Part shown: positions 41,710-50,569 of the stretch, piece after piece
Numbering within the stretch: the first letter of the stretch is position 1
How the letters are laid out: the number at the start of each line of letters is the position of its first letter
Origin: Conexibacter woesei DSM 14684
GTDB taxonomy: Bacteria > Actinomycetota > Thermoleophilia > Solirubrobacterales > Solirubrobacteraceae
Assembly: GCF_000025265.1 (NCBI RefSeq)
Contig: NC_013739.1
Coordinates: 4,264,001 to 4,328,000, forward strand
Direction: 5' to 3'
Length of the DNA: 64,000 nt
The notes under the pieces: model-generated
The model's database searches: none
What the model saw: the letters and a program-made list of their open reading frames with translations, nothing else
What the model was told of the DNA's origin: nothing
Made by a program: the position numbers and the translations under genes

Positions 41710-42156
41710 TCAGTCGCCGTGCTCCGCATACAGTCGGCGCACGAGCGCCGCAACGTCAGGGTCCATGGCGAGGTAGTGCGACCACGCCTCGCCGTCCCAT
41801 GAGCGACGGAACGGGTCCCATCCCCGATATCGGAACTTGGACCGTCTGCCGTAGGCGCCGAGCATCCCAGGCAACGAACGCGCGGATGTGAACTCCATCG
41901 CCGAGCCGATGTCCGCATAGGACATCGGCTCGCTTGGGTCCTCGCGCTCTGCGATCAAGTGCAGGAGTCTGCGGAACATGGGCTCCGACTCGACGTACAC
42001 ACGCCTGAGCAGTTCGTCGCGCTCCTCGGCTGACTCGGGCTCATAGGACTCGGGCTGAGGCTCGGGTGCAGGCTCTACGGCCGCAAACAGGTAACGCGCA
42101 ACCTCTTCCACCCGCTCCGTGGGCACCGGAAACATCGTGTATGTGGCAACAGTCAC
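41710..42156 (-). CDS. Hypothetical protein, island gene
   Basis: A 148-residue protein, mostly helical and acidic in the first half (ERVEEVARYLFAAVEPAPE), with a C-terminal block SYADIGSAMEFTSARSLPGM and then RYRGWDPFRRSWDG. The latter suggests a small nucleic-acid or protein-binding domain, but I do not recognise the family. GTG at 42156 is chosen for the GGGAGTGTAAGG upstream; ATG at 42135 is the alternative. The promoter region carries five ATAGC repeats. Confidence 0.55.
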   Translation of the reverse strand: MTVATYTMFPVPTERVEEVARYLFAAVEPAPEPQPESYEPESAEERDELLRRVYVESEPMFRRLLHLIAEREDPSEPMSYADIGSAMEFTSARSLPGMLGAYGRRSKFRYRGWDPFRRSWDGEAWSHYLAMDPDVAALVRRLYAEHGD

Positions 42157-42172
42157 GAGCCTTACACTCCCT

Positions 42173-42245
42173 ATAGCTGCTTTCACGATCAGCATAGCAA
42201 CTATAGCATCACTAGGCAATCTGAAGCATTCCATAGCTTCATAGC
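42173..42245. repeat. Five ATAGC repeats in an AT-rich promoter region
   Basis: ATAGC (GCTAT on the coding strand) at 42173, 42194, 42203, 42233 and 42241. The start-to-start distances 21, 9, 30 and 8 include close multiples of the helical turn. The 75 bp around are far more AT-rich than the genome. Likely regulator-binding or bent promoter DNA. Confidence 0.45.
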
Positions 42246-42301
42246 TCGGGCCGCCAGCTCTCCTTTCGGTCCGCGAGCCCCGCGCCGTCCGTTTCTTCGG
42301 A

Positions 42302-42544
42302 TCACAACGCGTCCAACGCGGCGCGGCCCTTCGCAGTAAGGACCAACGCCCACGTCGTTCCGCTGAGTCGCTCGGCTCCCGGCCTCGCGAAGCCCTTCGC
42401 GACGACCCGTCTCACCATCGACTCACTGATCCCTTCGGGCGTGAGCGGGTAGGGAGTGCGGCCGGACATCTGTTCGCCAACCCAAACGATGTCTTGTTGC
42501 TCCATCGCCAGCAGTGCCCTACGTTCGCCTCGCGTCAGCAGCAC
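42302..42544 (-). CDS. Small hypothetical protein, possible winged helix
   Basis: An 80-residue protein: LTRGERRALLAMEQQDIVWV, then LTPEGISESMVRRVVAKGFA and a strand-loop-strand ending LVLTAKGRAALDAL, a layout like a MarR/winged-helix DNA-binding domain. GTG start, no strong ribosome site. Lies between the island gene and tRNA-Leu. Confidence 0.45.
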   Translation of the reverse strand: MLLTRGERRALLAMEQQDIVWVGEQMSGRTPYPLTPEGISESMVRRVVAKGFARPGAERLSGTTWALVLTAKGRAALDAL

Positions 42545-42616
42545 GCCTGCGCCGCTCCTTCAGTCGCGGGACACATCTGGGACACGTTGCGCCGGCAACG
42601 ATCGCGCATCGCTATA

Positions 42617-42699
<83 letters not shown>

Positions 42700-42773
42700 G
42701 CGCAGAAGGATCCGAGTCTACGCGGCGGCGCCTATTCTCGCCGGAGAACCCGTTTCTCGAGCAAGGAGCGAAG

Positions 42774-43175
42774 ATGGCCGAGCGGATCGAAGGGCGCAGC
42801 CGTGAGCTGCTGGAGGAGCCGAACCTCTGCTTCGTCGCAACGCTGCGCAGCGACGGCACGCCGCACGTCGCGCCCGTGTGGGCGGACCTCGACGGCGACG
42901 TCGTGCGCGTCAACTCCGCCAAGGGCCGCATGTGGCCGACGAACCTCGAGCGCGACCCGCGCGTGACGCTGACGATCCCGAACCGCGACAACCCGTACGA
43001 GTACGTCTCGATCCGCGGGCGCGTGGTCGACGAGAGCGTGGAGGGCGCCGACGCCCACATCGACCTGCTGGCGAAGAAGTACATCGGCGCCGACGTCTAC
43101 CCCCTGCACACCCCGGAGGAGCAGCGGATCATCCTCCGGATAGAGCCGGAGCACGTCTACCACCGCGGCGGCTGA
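42774..43175 (+). CDS. PPOX-class F420-dependent oxidoreductase
   Basis: A 133-residue split-barrel flavin/F420 enzyme: LCFVATLRSDGTPHVAPVWADLDGD, then RVTLTIPNRDNPYEYVSIRGRV and a C-terminal R-I-I-L-R-I-E-P strand. This length and pattern fit actinobacterial F420-dependent PPOX proteins that reduce biliverdin or other unsaturated compounds. AAGGAG is five bases from the ATG at 42774. Single gene after tRNA-Leu. Confidence 0.85.
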   Translation: MAERIEGRSRELLEEPNLCFVATLRSDGTPHVAPVWADLDGDVVRVNSAKGRMWPTNLERDPRVTLTIPNRDNPYEYVSIRGRVVDESVEGADAHIDLLAKKYIGADVYPLHTPEEQRIILRIEPEHVYHRGG

Positions 43176-43185
43176 CCGCCCCTGC

Positions 43186-43992
43186 TCACCGCACCAGCGC
43201 GTGCAGCTCGTCGATCAGCGCCGGCGGCGCGACGACGAGCCCGAACGGGAGCCCGTCCTCCTCGGGCAGTTCCCGTACGTGCAGGCCGGCGCGCTCGCAG
43301 ATCAGTGCGCCGGCGGCGTAGTCCCACGGGTTGATCGAGCGCTCGTAGTAGGCGTCGGTGCGCCCGGCGGCCGTCCAGGCGAGGTCGATCGCCGCGCTGC
43401 CGCCGCGGCGGATGTCGCTGACCTTCGGCAACAGCCCGACGAGCACGTCCGCCTGACGCGCACGCACGCTCGCCTCGTAGGCGAAGCCGGTCGAGATCAG
43501 CGTGCGGTCGAGCTGCTCCTTCGCCGAGGCGACGAGCGGCGTGCCGTTGCAGGTCGCAGCGCCCGAGCGCGTCGCGGCGAACTCCTCCTCGCGCAGCGGG
43601 TCCCAGACGACGCCGACGAGCGTCCCCTGCGCATCCTCCGCCGCCACGCTGACCGACCACTGCGGGTACTCGAACAGATAGTTGACGGTCCCGTCGAGCG
43701 GGTCGACGACCCAGCGGATCCCGCTCTCCCCCGTCGCCGCCGTCTCGCCGCCCTCCTCGCCGAGGATCGCGTCGCCCGGCCGCCGCTCCGCCAGCAGCGC
43801 GCGGATCGCGCGCTCGGCGTTGACGTCCGCCTCGCTGACGAGGTCGGTGTCGGTCGTCTTCGTGCGGATGCCGGGAGCGGCGCCGTAGTAGCCGAGCAGC
43901 ACCTCGGCGGAGGCGCGCGCGGCGGCGCGCGCGACGTCGAGCAGCTCGGCTTCGAGCGCGGCGGTGGTGGATGCGTCTGCGGAGGAGGTCAC
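43186..43992 (-). CDS. Inositol monophosphatase family protein
   Basis: A 268-residue Mg-dependent phosphatase (IMPase/FBPase/CysQ superfamily). Metal motifs are ILGEEGGE (Glu), WVVDPLDGTVNYLF (the DPLDGT signature) and the late NPWDYAAGALICERAG. Natural substrate may be inositol-1-phosphate, histidinol phosphate or PAP. The GTG start overlaps the stop of the amidase gene (GTGA), so it is translated with the broken amidase and may be affected by its frameshift. Confidence 0.9.
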   Translation of the reverse strand: MTSSADASTTAALEAELLDVARAAARASAEVLLGYYGAAPGIRTKTTDTDLVSEADVNAERAIRALLAERRPGDAILGEEGGETAATGESGIRWVVDPLDGTVNYLFEYPQWSVSVAAEDAQGTLVGVVWDPLREEEFAATRSGAATCNGTPLVASAKEQLDRTLISTGFAYEASVRARQADVLVGLLPKVSDIRRGGSAAIDLAWTAAGRTDAYYERSINPWDYAAGALICERAGLHVRELPEEDGLPFGLVVAPPALIDELHALVR

Positions 43993-45406
43993 ACGGCAAG
44001 CGTAGGACGCCGCGCGGCCCACGGTCGTGCCGTCTCGATCTGCGCGGCCAGCGACAGCAGCGTCGCCTCGTCGCGCGGGCGGCCGACGAGCTGCACCGAC
44101 AGCGGCACGCCGTCCGTGCTCGCGCCGGCCGGCACCGCCGCTGCGGGCTGCCCGGTCGCGTTCCACGCCGGCGTGAACGGCGTGAAGCGGGCGACACCGT
44201 TGAACGTCCACAGCGCGCCGCGCCGCTCATATCTCCCGATCGGCAGCGGCAGCGCGGCGAGCGCCGGCGTCAGCAGCACGGCGTGGTCGACGAGCGCCTC
44301 GTTGAGGCGGATCGTCGTCGCGGCCTCCGCCTCGCGCGCCCGGCGCAGCAGGCCATCGGGGATCGCCCGGCCGATCCGGGCCATCGCCTGCGTGCGGCGC
44401 TCCAGCCGCTCGGGATGCGGAAGGGCGGCGGCGTCCTCCGCGATCCCGCGCAGGTAGCGGACGATCCACTGCAGCGCCACCGGCTCGGTCAGCGGCAGGT
44501 CGACGCGCTCGACCGTGTGGCCGAGGTCGCGCAGCAGCTCGACCGTCTGCTCGAACGCCGCGCGCTGCTCTTCCGCGACCGGCACCAGCAGCGGGTTGCG
44601 CGTCGAGTACGCGATCTTCAGGCGACCGGGCGGTCTCGCCGCGGCGGCCCGGTACGTCTCCTCGTCGTCGCGGTCACGGTCGGCCGTCACGTCGAGCCAC
44701 AGCGCCGTGTCGGCGACCGTGCGCGTGAGGCAGCCGATCGCCGAGAGCCCGTTCCACGAGTCGCGCTTGGGCGTCTCCGGGATGCGGTCGCGCTGCGGCT
44801 TGAGGCCGAACAGCCCGCAGCAGGCGGCGGGGATGCGGATCGAGCCGCCGCCATCGTCGGCGAGCGCGGCGCCAGCGAAGCCCGCGGCGACGGCCGCGCC
44901 CGATCCGCCGCTGGAGCCGCCGGGCGTGCGGTCGAGGTCCCACGGGTTGCGCGTCGCGCCGAAGGTGGCGGATTCGGTGAACGGCCACTGCATCAGCTCC
45001 GGCGTGTGCGTCTTGCCAATCACGATCGCGCCCGCCGCGCGCAGCCGCCGCACGACCTCGGCGTCCTGCTGCGCCGGACCGCCGTGCGCGCGGGTGCCGT
45101 ACGTCGTCAGCTCGCCCGCGACGTCGGTGTCGTCCTTGATCAGGACCGGAACCCCGAGCAGCGGCCGCGTCTCGGCGAGATGCGCGGCGCCTCTTCTCGT
45201 GCGGCGACGAGCGCCGCCTGTCTCGCCTCCGTCAGCGCGCGCTCGGGGAAGGTCACGCGGACGGCGTTGAGCAGCGGGTCGATCCGCCCGATCCGCTCCA
45301 GGTGGAGCTCGACCAGCTCACGCGGCGTCACCTCGCCGTCGCGCACGAGCTGCGCCTGGCGCGCGATCCCGGCGAAGGCGAGGTCGGTCGCGTCGGTCGC
45401 GTCCAT
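43989..45406 (-). pseudogene. Amidase (amidase signature family) with a frameshift
   Basis: The N-terminal part starts at ATG 45406 and reads LAFAGIARQAQLVRDGEVTP to about 45200. The frame then runs into a stop near 45140, while the next frame continues perfectly as AAHLAETRPLLGVPVLIKDD, with the catalytic Lys, and later GGSSGGSGAAVAAGFAGAAL (Ser-cisSer) to the end. A single missing base between about 45182 and 45210 explains this. Motifs are intact if the frame is restored, so it could be a fresh mutation or a sequencing error in GC-rich DNA. Would hydrolyse an amide; substrate unknown. Confidence 0.8.
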
Positions 45407-45470
45407 CGGCGGGAGCCTAACCGGCGCGCACGGCGCCGCGCGCCGACCGGCTTGGCATGATCGCTCGGCG

Positions 45471-46628
45471 ATGGAGCTGGAGCAGATCGCCGACGGGCTC
45501 GGCGCCTTCCCCGACCGCGCGCCGGGCAGCGACGGCGAGCGCCGCGCCGCGCTGTGGCTCGCAGAGCGGCTGCGCGACGGCGGCCGCACGGCCGAAGTCC
45601 AGACGCACTGGGTCCGCCCGCACTGGGAGCTGGCGCACGCGCTCCACGCCGGCCTCGGCGTCGTCGCGAGCGTCGTCGCCGTCGGCGCGCCGGCGGTCGG
45701 CCTCGCGCTCGCGCTCGTCGCACTCCTGTCGCTCCTGCTCGACCTGAGCGGTCGCGTCTTCCTGCTGCGCCGTCTGACGCCCGAGCGCGCGACGCAGAAC
45801 GTGGTGGCGGCGGGTGGGAGCGCGGGTGGCGGCGCGAGTGCGGCCGGCGGCGGCGCGGCCGTGGCAGCGGGTGGCGGCGCAGAGACGGCCGGCGGCGGCG
45901 CGGGCGAGGCTCCGCTCCGCGTGATCCTCACCGCGCACTGCGACGCGCCGCGGGGCGGGCTCGTGCGGCGGCTCGGCCGCGCCGGCGGCGGGCGGCTTCC
46001 CGGCCCGTTCTTCTGGGTGGCGCTCGCGCTCGCCGCGGTCGCCGCGTGCGCGGGAGTCCGCCTCCCCGGCGGCGACGGCGCCGCGCTCGGCGCGATCCAG
46101 CTCGTGCCGACGCTCGTCCTGCTCGGCGCGCTCGGCCTGCTGGTCGACGCCGCGCTCGCGTCACCCGCCCCGGCCGACGCCGGCGCGGCGGCGGTCGTGA
46201 TCGCCGCGGCGCGGGTGCTCGACGCGGTCCCGCCGCCTGGGCTCGCGGTCGACGTGGTGCTCGCCGGCGCCGGCGAGGGCCAGGCGCTCGGCTTCCTCTC
46301 CCACCTGCGCCGGACGCGGCCCGCGCGCGAGCGGACGGTCGTGGTGGAGGTGACCGCGAGCGGCGGCGACGCGATGCCGACCTGGTGGACCAGCGACGGC
46401 TCGCTGCTCCCGCTCCGCTACCACCCGCGGCTCGTCGAGCTGGCCGGGGTCGCCGCCGCCGAGGAGCGCCACCTCGGCGCCCGCCCGCGCCGCGGCCGGC
46501 AGATCGGCGCCGCGCTGCGCGCCCGTCAGCGCCGCCTCCCCGCGATCCGCCTCGCCGCCCCTGAGCCGTCCGCCGCGCTCGCCCTCACGCTCGCGCTCGT
46601 CGAGGCGCTCGCCGACGACCGCGGGTAG
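45471..46628 (+). CDS. M28-like membrane protein with degenerate metal site
   Basis: A 385-residue protein. The start region LGAFPDRAPGSDGERRAALW resembles M28 aminopeptidases, with the first metal motif kept as LTAHCDAP. The second Asp and the Glu-Glu pair are altered (APADAGAAAV, AGAGEGQALGF), so peptidase activity is doubtful. Hydrophobic segments lie at about 57-92, 181-196 and 209-228, separated by a Gly/Ala-rich low-complexity stretch near 120-145. Probably a membrane-anchored degenerate relative. Confidence 0.65.
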   Translation: MELEQIADGLGAFPDRAPGSDGERRAALWLAERLRDGGRTAEVQTHWVRPHWELAHALHAGLGVVASVVAVGAPAVGLALALVALLSLLLDLSGRVFLLRRLTPERATQNVVAAGGSAGGGASAAGGGAAVAAGGGAETAGGGAGEAPLRVILTAHCDAPRGGLVRRLGRAGGGRLPGPFFWVALALAAVAACAGVRLPGGDGAALGAIQLVPTLVLLGALGLLVDAALASPAPADAGAAAVVIAAARVLDAVPPPGLAVDVVLAGAGEGQALGFLSHLRRTRPARERTVVVEVTASGGDAMPTWWTSDGSLLPLRYHPRLVELAGVAAAEERHLGARPRRGRQIGAALRARQRRLPAIRLAAPEPSAALALTLALVEALADDRG

Positions 46629-46636
46629 CGGGAGCC

Positions 46637-46675
46637 GCGGTCGATTGCTGGTCCTCGGGACCAGCAATCGACCGC
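46637..46675. terminator. Perfect 18-bp hairpin terminator between convergent genes
   Basis: The arm GCGGTCGATTGCTGGTCC (46637-46654) pairs with 46658-46675 without mismatch around a TCG loop. It lies 9 bp after the M28-like stop and 12 bp after the cyclase stop, so it serves both directions. Confidence 0.75.
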
Positions 46676-46686
46676 GCCTCGCCCGC

Positions 46687-47551
46687 TCAGGTGACGGCGT
46701 AGACCTCGAGGTCGTCGGGGGTGCCCTTCGCGTCCAGGCGCCAGCGGCCCTCGGTGGCGACGCTGCCGTCGAGGCGGTCGCGGACGGCGGCGGAGATCAG
46801 CACCTCGCCGGGGCCGGCGGCGGCGCCGACGCGCGCGGCGATGTTGACGTCGACGCCGAAGTAGTCGCCGCCGAGGCGGCGCGGGCGCCCGGCGTGGACG
46901 CCGGCCCGCAACCGCGGGCGGTGGCCGGCCAGCTCGATCCGCTCGACCGCGGCGCAGGCGCCGCACGCGGCGGCGACGGCGCCGGCCGGGTCGGGGAAGA
47001 CGGCCATGTGCCCGTCCCCCATCCGCTTCACGAGCGTGCCGCCGTTCGTGGTGACGCACGGCTCGACCGCGAGCGCGACCCGCCGCAGCAAGTCGAGCGT
47101 GCGCGTGTCGCCGGCCTCCAGCGCCCAGGAGGAGAAGTCGACGACGTCGGTGAAGACGATCGTGACCTCCTCGACGCCGTGCCCGCGCCCCTGCGCCTCC
47201 GACAGCGCCTGCCACACCTGCAGCGCGCCGAGGCCCAGCTCGCGCAGCGCGCTCGGGCGGTCGACGTTGAGCGTCGCGATCCGCTGCCCGAGCAGGTGCG
47301 CCGGCTCGGCGCCGGCGGTCGAGAGCGGATCGCCGTAGCGCTCGTCACCCGGCAGCCGCCCCGCGCGCGTCGCGGGCCGCGTCGACGAGCCGCGGGTGGG
47401 TGTCGGCGCGGCGCAGGGCGGCGGCGACGCGGCGGCGCAGCGGCTCGCGGTCGCGGACGTCGCCCGGCTCGCTCCCGCTGGCGCCCGGCTCGTCCCGGCC
47501 GGCGCCCTGCTCGCTCCCGCCGGCGCCCGTCTCCGCCCCGGGCTCGCTCAA
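46687..47551 (-). pseudogene. Class III adenylate/guanylate cyclase with a frameshift
   Basis: The GTG at 47551 (GTGA overlap with the gene upstream) opens LRRRVAAALRRADTHPRLVD, which stops at 47345. The neighbouring frame picks up exactly where homologues continue (GRLPGDERYGDPLSTAG, a conserved linker) and runs through a complete cyclase domain: VFTDVVDFSSW and KRMGDGHMAVF (metal Asp pair) and DYFGVDVNIAARVG (Asn/Arg transition-state residues). One base lost or gained in the GC run near 47357-47372 is the simplest cause. It may produce cAMP or cGMP if frameshifting or error restores the frame. Confidence 0.75.
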
Positions 47552-48126
47552 CCGAGCACCGGCATCAGCGACGACGCCGGCTTCGCCGCGAGGTCGCGCG
47601 CGGCCGCGAGCCGCTCCAGCATCACGGCCGTGTCGGCGAAGGCGACGCCGGTGAGGTGGTTCTCGCGCGACTCGAAATCGGCGACGATCCCGTGGACCGC
47701 GGCCGCATAGCCGTCGCCGTCGCCACGTGCGAGCGCGTCGATCGCGGCGGCGGTGCGAGCGAACGCGGGATCCTCCGTGCGCATCCCGGCGGCCGCCTCG
47801 CGCGCGGCGTCGTCATCGCCCTGCACGAGCGCGGCGATCGCGAGCGCGTAGCACGACGGCGGCGAGTCGCAGCCCTCCTCCAGCGCGCGGCGCACGTAGG
47901 CCGCCTCCTCCCCTCCGTGGCCGGCAAGCACCCCCGCCTTCACCATCCCGACGAGGCGGCCGAAGCTGCGCGGCGGCGCGGCCTCCCACGAGGCTCTGTA
48001 GCGATCGGCGGCGGCCTGGAAGCGGGCGCGGGCGACAGCGGCGTCACCGCGCAGCAGCGCCTGCTGCGCCGCGGCCTCGATCCCGATCGCCTCCAGCAGG
48101 AGCGCTCTGTGCTCGGGCTCCGCCAT
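47548..48126 (-). CDS. Hypothetical alpha-helical repeat (TPR-like) protein
   Basis: A 192-residue, nearly all-helical protein: LEAIGIEAAAQQALLRGDAA then repeated Ala-rich helix pairs (AAYVRRALEEGCDSPPSCYA), resembling TPR arrays. TACGGT is 7 nt before the ATG at 48126 (leaderless). It overlaps the cyclase gene by GTGA, so it may be a partner or input module for it. No definite family. Confidence 0.65.
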   Translation of the reverse strand: MAEPEHRALLLEAIGIEAAAQQALLRGDAAVARARFQAAADRYRASWEAAPPRSFGRLVGMVKAGVLAGHGGEEAAYVRRALEEGCDSPPSCYALAIAALVQGDDDAAREAAAGMRTEDPAFARTAAAIDALARGDGDGYAAAVHGIVADFESRENHLTGVAFADTAVMLERLAAARDLAAKPASSLMPVLG

Positions 48127-48220
48127 CGGCTGCACCGTAGCCCGCTCGCGCTCGCGCGGCAAGCGCGCACGTCTGCCTGCGGCCGTCCGCGGTCCGGGCG
48201 CCGGTCCGTCGACGGGATCG

Positions 48221-49948
48221 TCAGACATCGCGGTCGTCCTCCGGCTCGCGCGGCGGGACTCTGTGCGGCTTCGTCGGCTGCTCGCCCGGATCCGGCCGCG
48301 CCCACAGCGAACCGCGCGCGGGCGGCTCGGGCGGAAGCGGCGGCGCAGCCCGCGGGTCGGGTCGCAGCCGGGTGGGCGGTGCGGGCTCGGCCGGTCGCGG
48401 CGGCGCGGGCGCCGGCGGCGTGTCGACCGGCGGGACGACGGGCGGCTGCGGCCGAGTCGGCTGGTCGCCGGTGGGCGGCGCGGGCTCATGCGGGCCGGAC
48501 GGCTCGGCGGGCGCGGCGTCGGCGGGTGAAGGCGGCTCGGCGGGCGGCGCGGACGGTCCCGCCGGCTCGGTCGACGCAGCCTCAGCGGGTGGAGGCGGCT
48601 CGGCAGGCGGCGCGGACGGTCCCGCCGGCTCGGTCGACGCAGCCTCAGCGGGTGGAGGCGGCTCGGCAGGCGGCGCGGACGGTCCCGCCGGCTCGGTCGA
48701 CGCAGCCTCAGCGGGTGGAGGCGGCTCGGCAGGCGGCGCGGACGGTCCCGCCGGCTCGGTCGACGCAGCCGGCGCGGACGGGTCCGGCGCAGCGGCAGGC
48801 GGCGAGGGCGCAGCGGCGGGCGGTGCGGCGGCGGGCGGCGCGGGCGCGGGCGGCGCGGGCGCGGGCGGCGTGGCGACGGGCCGCGCGGCAGAGGATGACG
48901 CGGCCGGCGCCGGCACGGCGGCGGGCGGCGCGGAAGCCGGTCCGGCCGGCGCGACGGGGCCGCCGCCGACGGGGACGATCGGGGCGGCGGGGGCGGCGGG
49001 CTCGGGTGGGAGCGGTTGGCGGGGGCGCAGGCCGGCGGCGATCATCGCGGCGCCGATCGCCAGCAGCACGAGCGGCCAGAACCAGAGGCTCGGGCCGCCC
49101 TCGCCCGGGTTGCCGACGAGCACGACGAAGACGAGCAGGATCAGCGTGCCGAGGTAGCCCGGACCCGGCTCTCTGTCGACGCCGGAGTAGGCGACGAGGC
49201 CGAGGCCCGCCGCCAGCAGCACGAGCTTCCAGCCTGCCCCCGGCCCCACGAACGCCGGCGGCTCGCCGAGCAGCGTGACGCCGAACAGCAGCGTCCCGAG
49301 GAACGTGAAGCCGAGCGCGAGGATCGCGAAGCCCGCCGCGTCCACCAGATAGACGGACTCGCGGCGGTGGCGGTCGCGCAGCAGCAGCGCGCCGACGACG
49401 AGCCCGAGCGAGAGCAGCAGCAGGATCCAGCGCGACGTGCCCGGCCCGTCGGGCGAGAAGACCCAGTCGACGAACGCCAGCGTCGCGAAGATGCCGGCGA
49501 TCCCCGCGACGAGCGTGCAGATCGAGCTGCGGCGCGCCCGCGCGAGCCACGCCGCCGTCCCCGCGACGACCGCGAGGATCCAGAACGACGCGCCGGCGGA
49601 GTCGAGCGGGTCGCCCGAGCCGAGCACCTTCGCGAGCCGCAGCAGCGCGACGAACAGCAGCACCAGCCCGCACAGCTGCAGCACCACCTGGTAGGCGCGC
49701 GGGCGCTCCTCCTCCAGCGGCGCGAGCACGCCCATCCCCAGCACCAGCCCGCAGGCGAGCGCCGTCAGAACGAGGAAGATCCCCGTCCCCCAGCTATCGT
49801 CGAGCCGCAGGTTGACGAGCAGCAGCGCGACCGTCAGCGGCACCGCGCCAGCCGCGATCAGGTCGCCGCGGTGCGGATGCGGGCGCAGCAGCTCGACGCC
49901 TCTGCGCAGCTGCGCCTGCCATTCCGCCGCCGGGGTCGACTCGCTCAT
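48221..49948 (-). CDS. Membrane protein with long proline-rich C-terminal tail
   Basis: A 575-residue protein. The N-terminal half has about eight to ten hydrophobic segments (from about residue 30 to 310), and a DUF-type multi-span core unlike any transporter I recognise. Residues from about 320 on form a Pro/Ala/Glu-rich tail; within it a 21-residue unit containing STEPAGPSAPPAEPPPPAEA is repeated nearly four times. The tail would be an extended linker or interaction arm, on an unknown side of the membrane. TAGGCT 8 nt before the ATG indicates a leaderless message, divergent from the DUF1707 gene. Confidence 0.7.
   Translation of the reverse strand: MSESTPAAEWQAQLRRGVELLRPHPHRGDLIAAGAVPLTVALLLVNLRLDDSWGTGIFLVLTALACGLVLGMGVLAPLEEERPRAYQVVLQLCGLVLLFVALLRLAKVLGSGDPLDSAGASFWILAVVAGTAAWLARARRSSICTLVAGIAGIFATLAFVDWVFSPDGPGTSRWILLLLSLGLVVGALLLRDRHRRESVYLVDAAGFAILALGFTFLGTLLFGVTLLGEPPAFVGPGAGWKLVLLAAGLGLVAYSGVDREPGPGYLGTLILLVFVVLVGNPGEGGPSLWFWPLVLLAIGAAMIAAGLRPRQPLPPEPAAPAAPIVPVGGGPVAPAGPASAPPAAVPAPAASSSAARPVATPPAPAPPAPAPPAAAPPAAAPSPPAAAPDPSAPAASTEPAGPSAPPAEPPPPAEAASTEPAGPSAPPAEPPPPAEAASTEPAGPSAPPAEPPPPAEAASTEPAGPSAPPAEPPSPADAAPAEPSGPHEPAPPTGDQPTRPQPPVVPPVDTPPAPAPPRPAEPAPPTRLRPDPRAAPPLPPEPPARGSLWARPDPGEQPTKPHRVPPREPEDDRDV
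48531..48771. repeat. 63-bp tandem repeat, about 3.8 copies
   Basis: Copies start at 48531, 48594, 48657 and 48720 and are almost identical, which keeps the reading frame (21 codons) of the Pro-rich tail. Such repeats change copy number easily. Confidence 0.85.
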
Positions 49949-50026
49949 AGGCGGCCAGCCTACCCGCCGTTCCGGAGGACACCCGTACCGACGCGAGCCC
50001 CCGCGGCGCGTACCATCGACAGCAGC

Positions 50027-50491
50027 ATGAGCTCGACCGATCCTGTCCTGCGCGCATCCGACGCCGAGCGGGAGCGGACCGCGGATCTGCTGCGCGAGCA
50101 CTGCAGCGCGGGACGCCTCACGCCCGACGAGCTTGACGAGCGGATCGACGCCGCCTTCGGCGCCCGCACCGTCGGCGAGCTGCGCGCGCTGCTTGCCGAT
50201 CTCCCGGCGCTTCCGGCGCCGCCGCCGCGCATCGACCACGACGCCGGCCGCGAGGCCGCCAAGCGCCGCGTCCTGCACCGCGCCGGCTGGTGGACGCTGC
50301 TGTTCGGCGTCTTCGTCGTGTTGTGGCTGATGAGCGGCGCCGAGAGCGAGTTCTGGCCCGTCTGGATCCTGTTCGCGGGCGCGATCCGGATGGTGTTCGT
50401 GACGTGGTCGGAGCTGGGGCCCGGCGCCGACGAGCGCCGCCGACGCCGCGAGGGCCGCGGCAGCAGCGCCCCGCCGCCGCAGCAGACCTAG
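50027..50491 (+). CDS. DUF1707 domain membrane protein
   Basis: A 154-residue protein. N-terminal DUF1707 (LRASDAERERTADLLREHCS, then GRLTPDELDERIDAAFGART, SHOCT-like), a linker, and two membrane segments near residues 88-103 and 110-125, then a charged tail. The family is common in actinobacteria, often in cell-surface or stress contexts; role unknown. Divergent from the Pro-rich membrane protein with a 78-bp shared promoter region. Confidence 0.8.
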   Translation: MSSTDPVLRASDAERERTADLLREHCSAGRLTPDELDERIDAAFGARTVGELRALLADLPALPAPPPRIDHDAGREAAKRRVLHRAGWWTLLFGVFVVLWLMSGAESEFWPVWILFAGAIRMVFVTWSELGPGADERRRRREGRGSSAPPPQQT

Positions 50492-50569
50492 CGGCGGCAA
50501 CAGGCGCAGCGCCCGCACGACCAGCGGTAGCCTGCGCGGCGCTTACCCACCGCCCGGAGGCTTCCAAGC

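Noticed and set aside
48531-48771. Regular repeats as a possible CRISPR array
   Set aside because: Units of 63 bp are contiguous without variable spacers and encode a Pro-rich peptide repeat.
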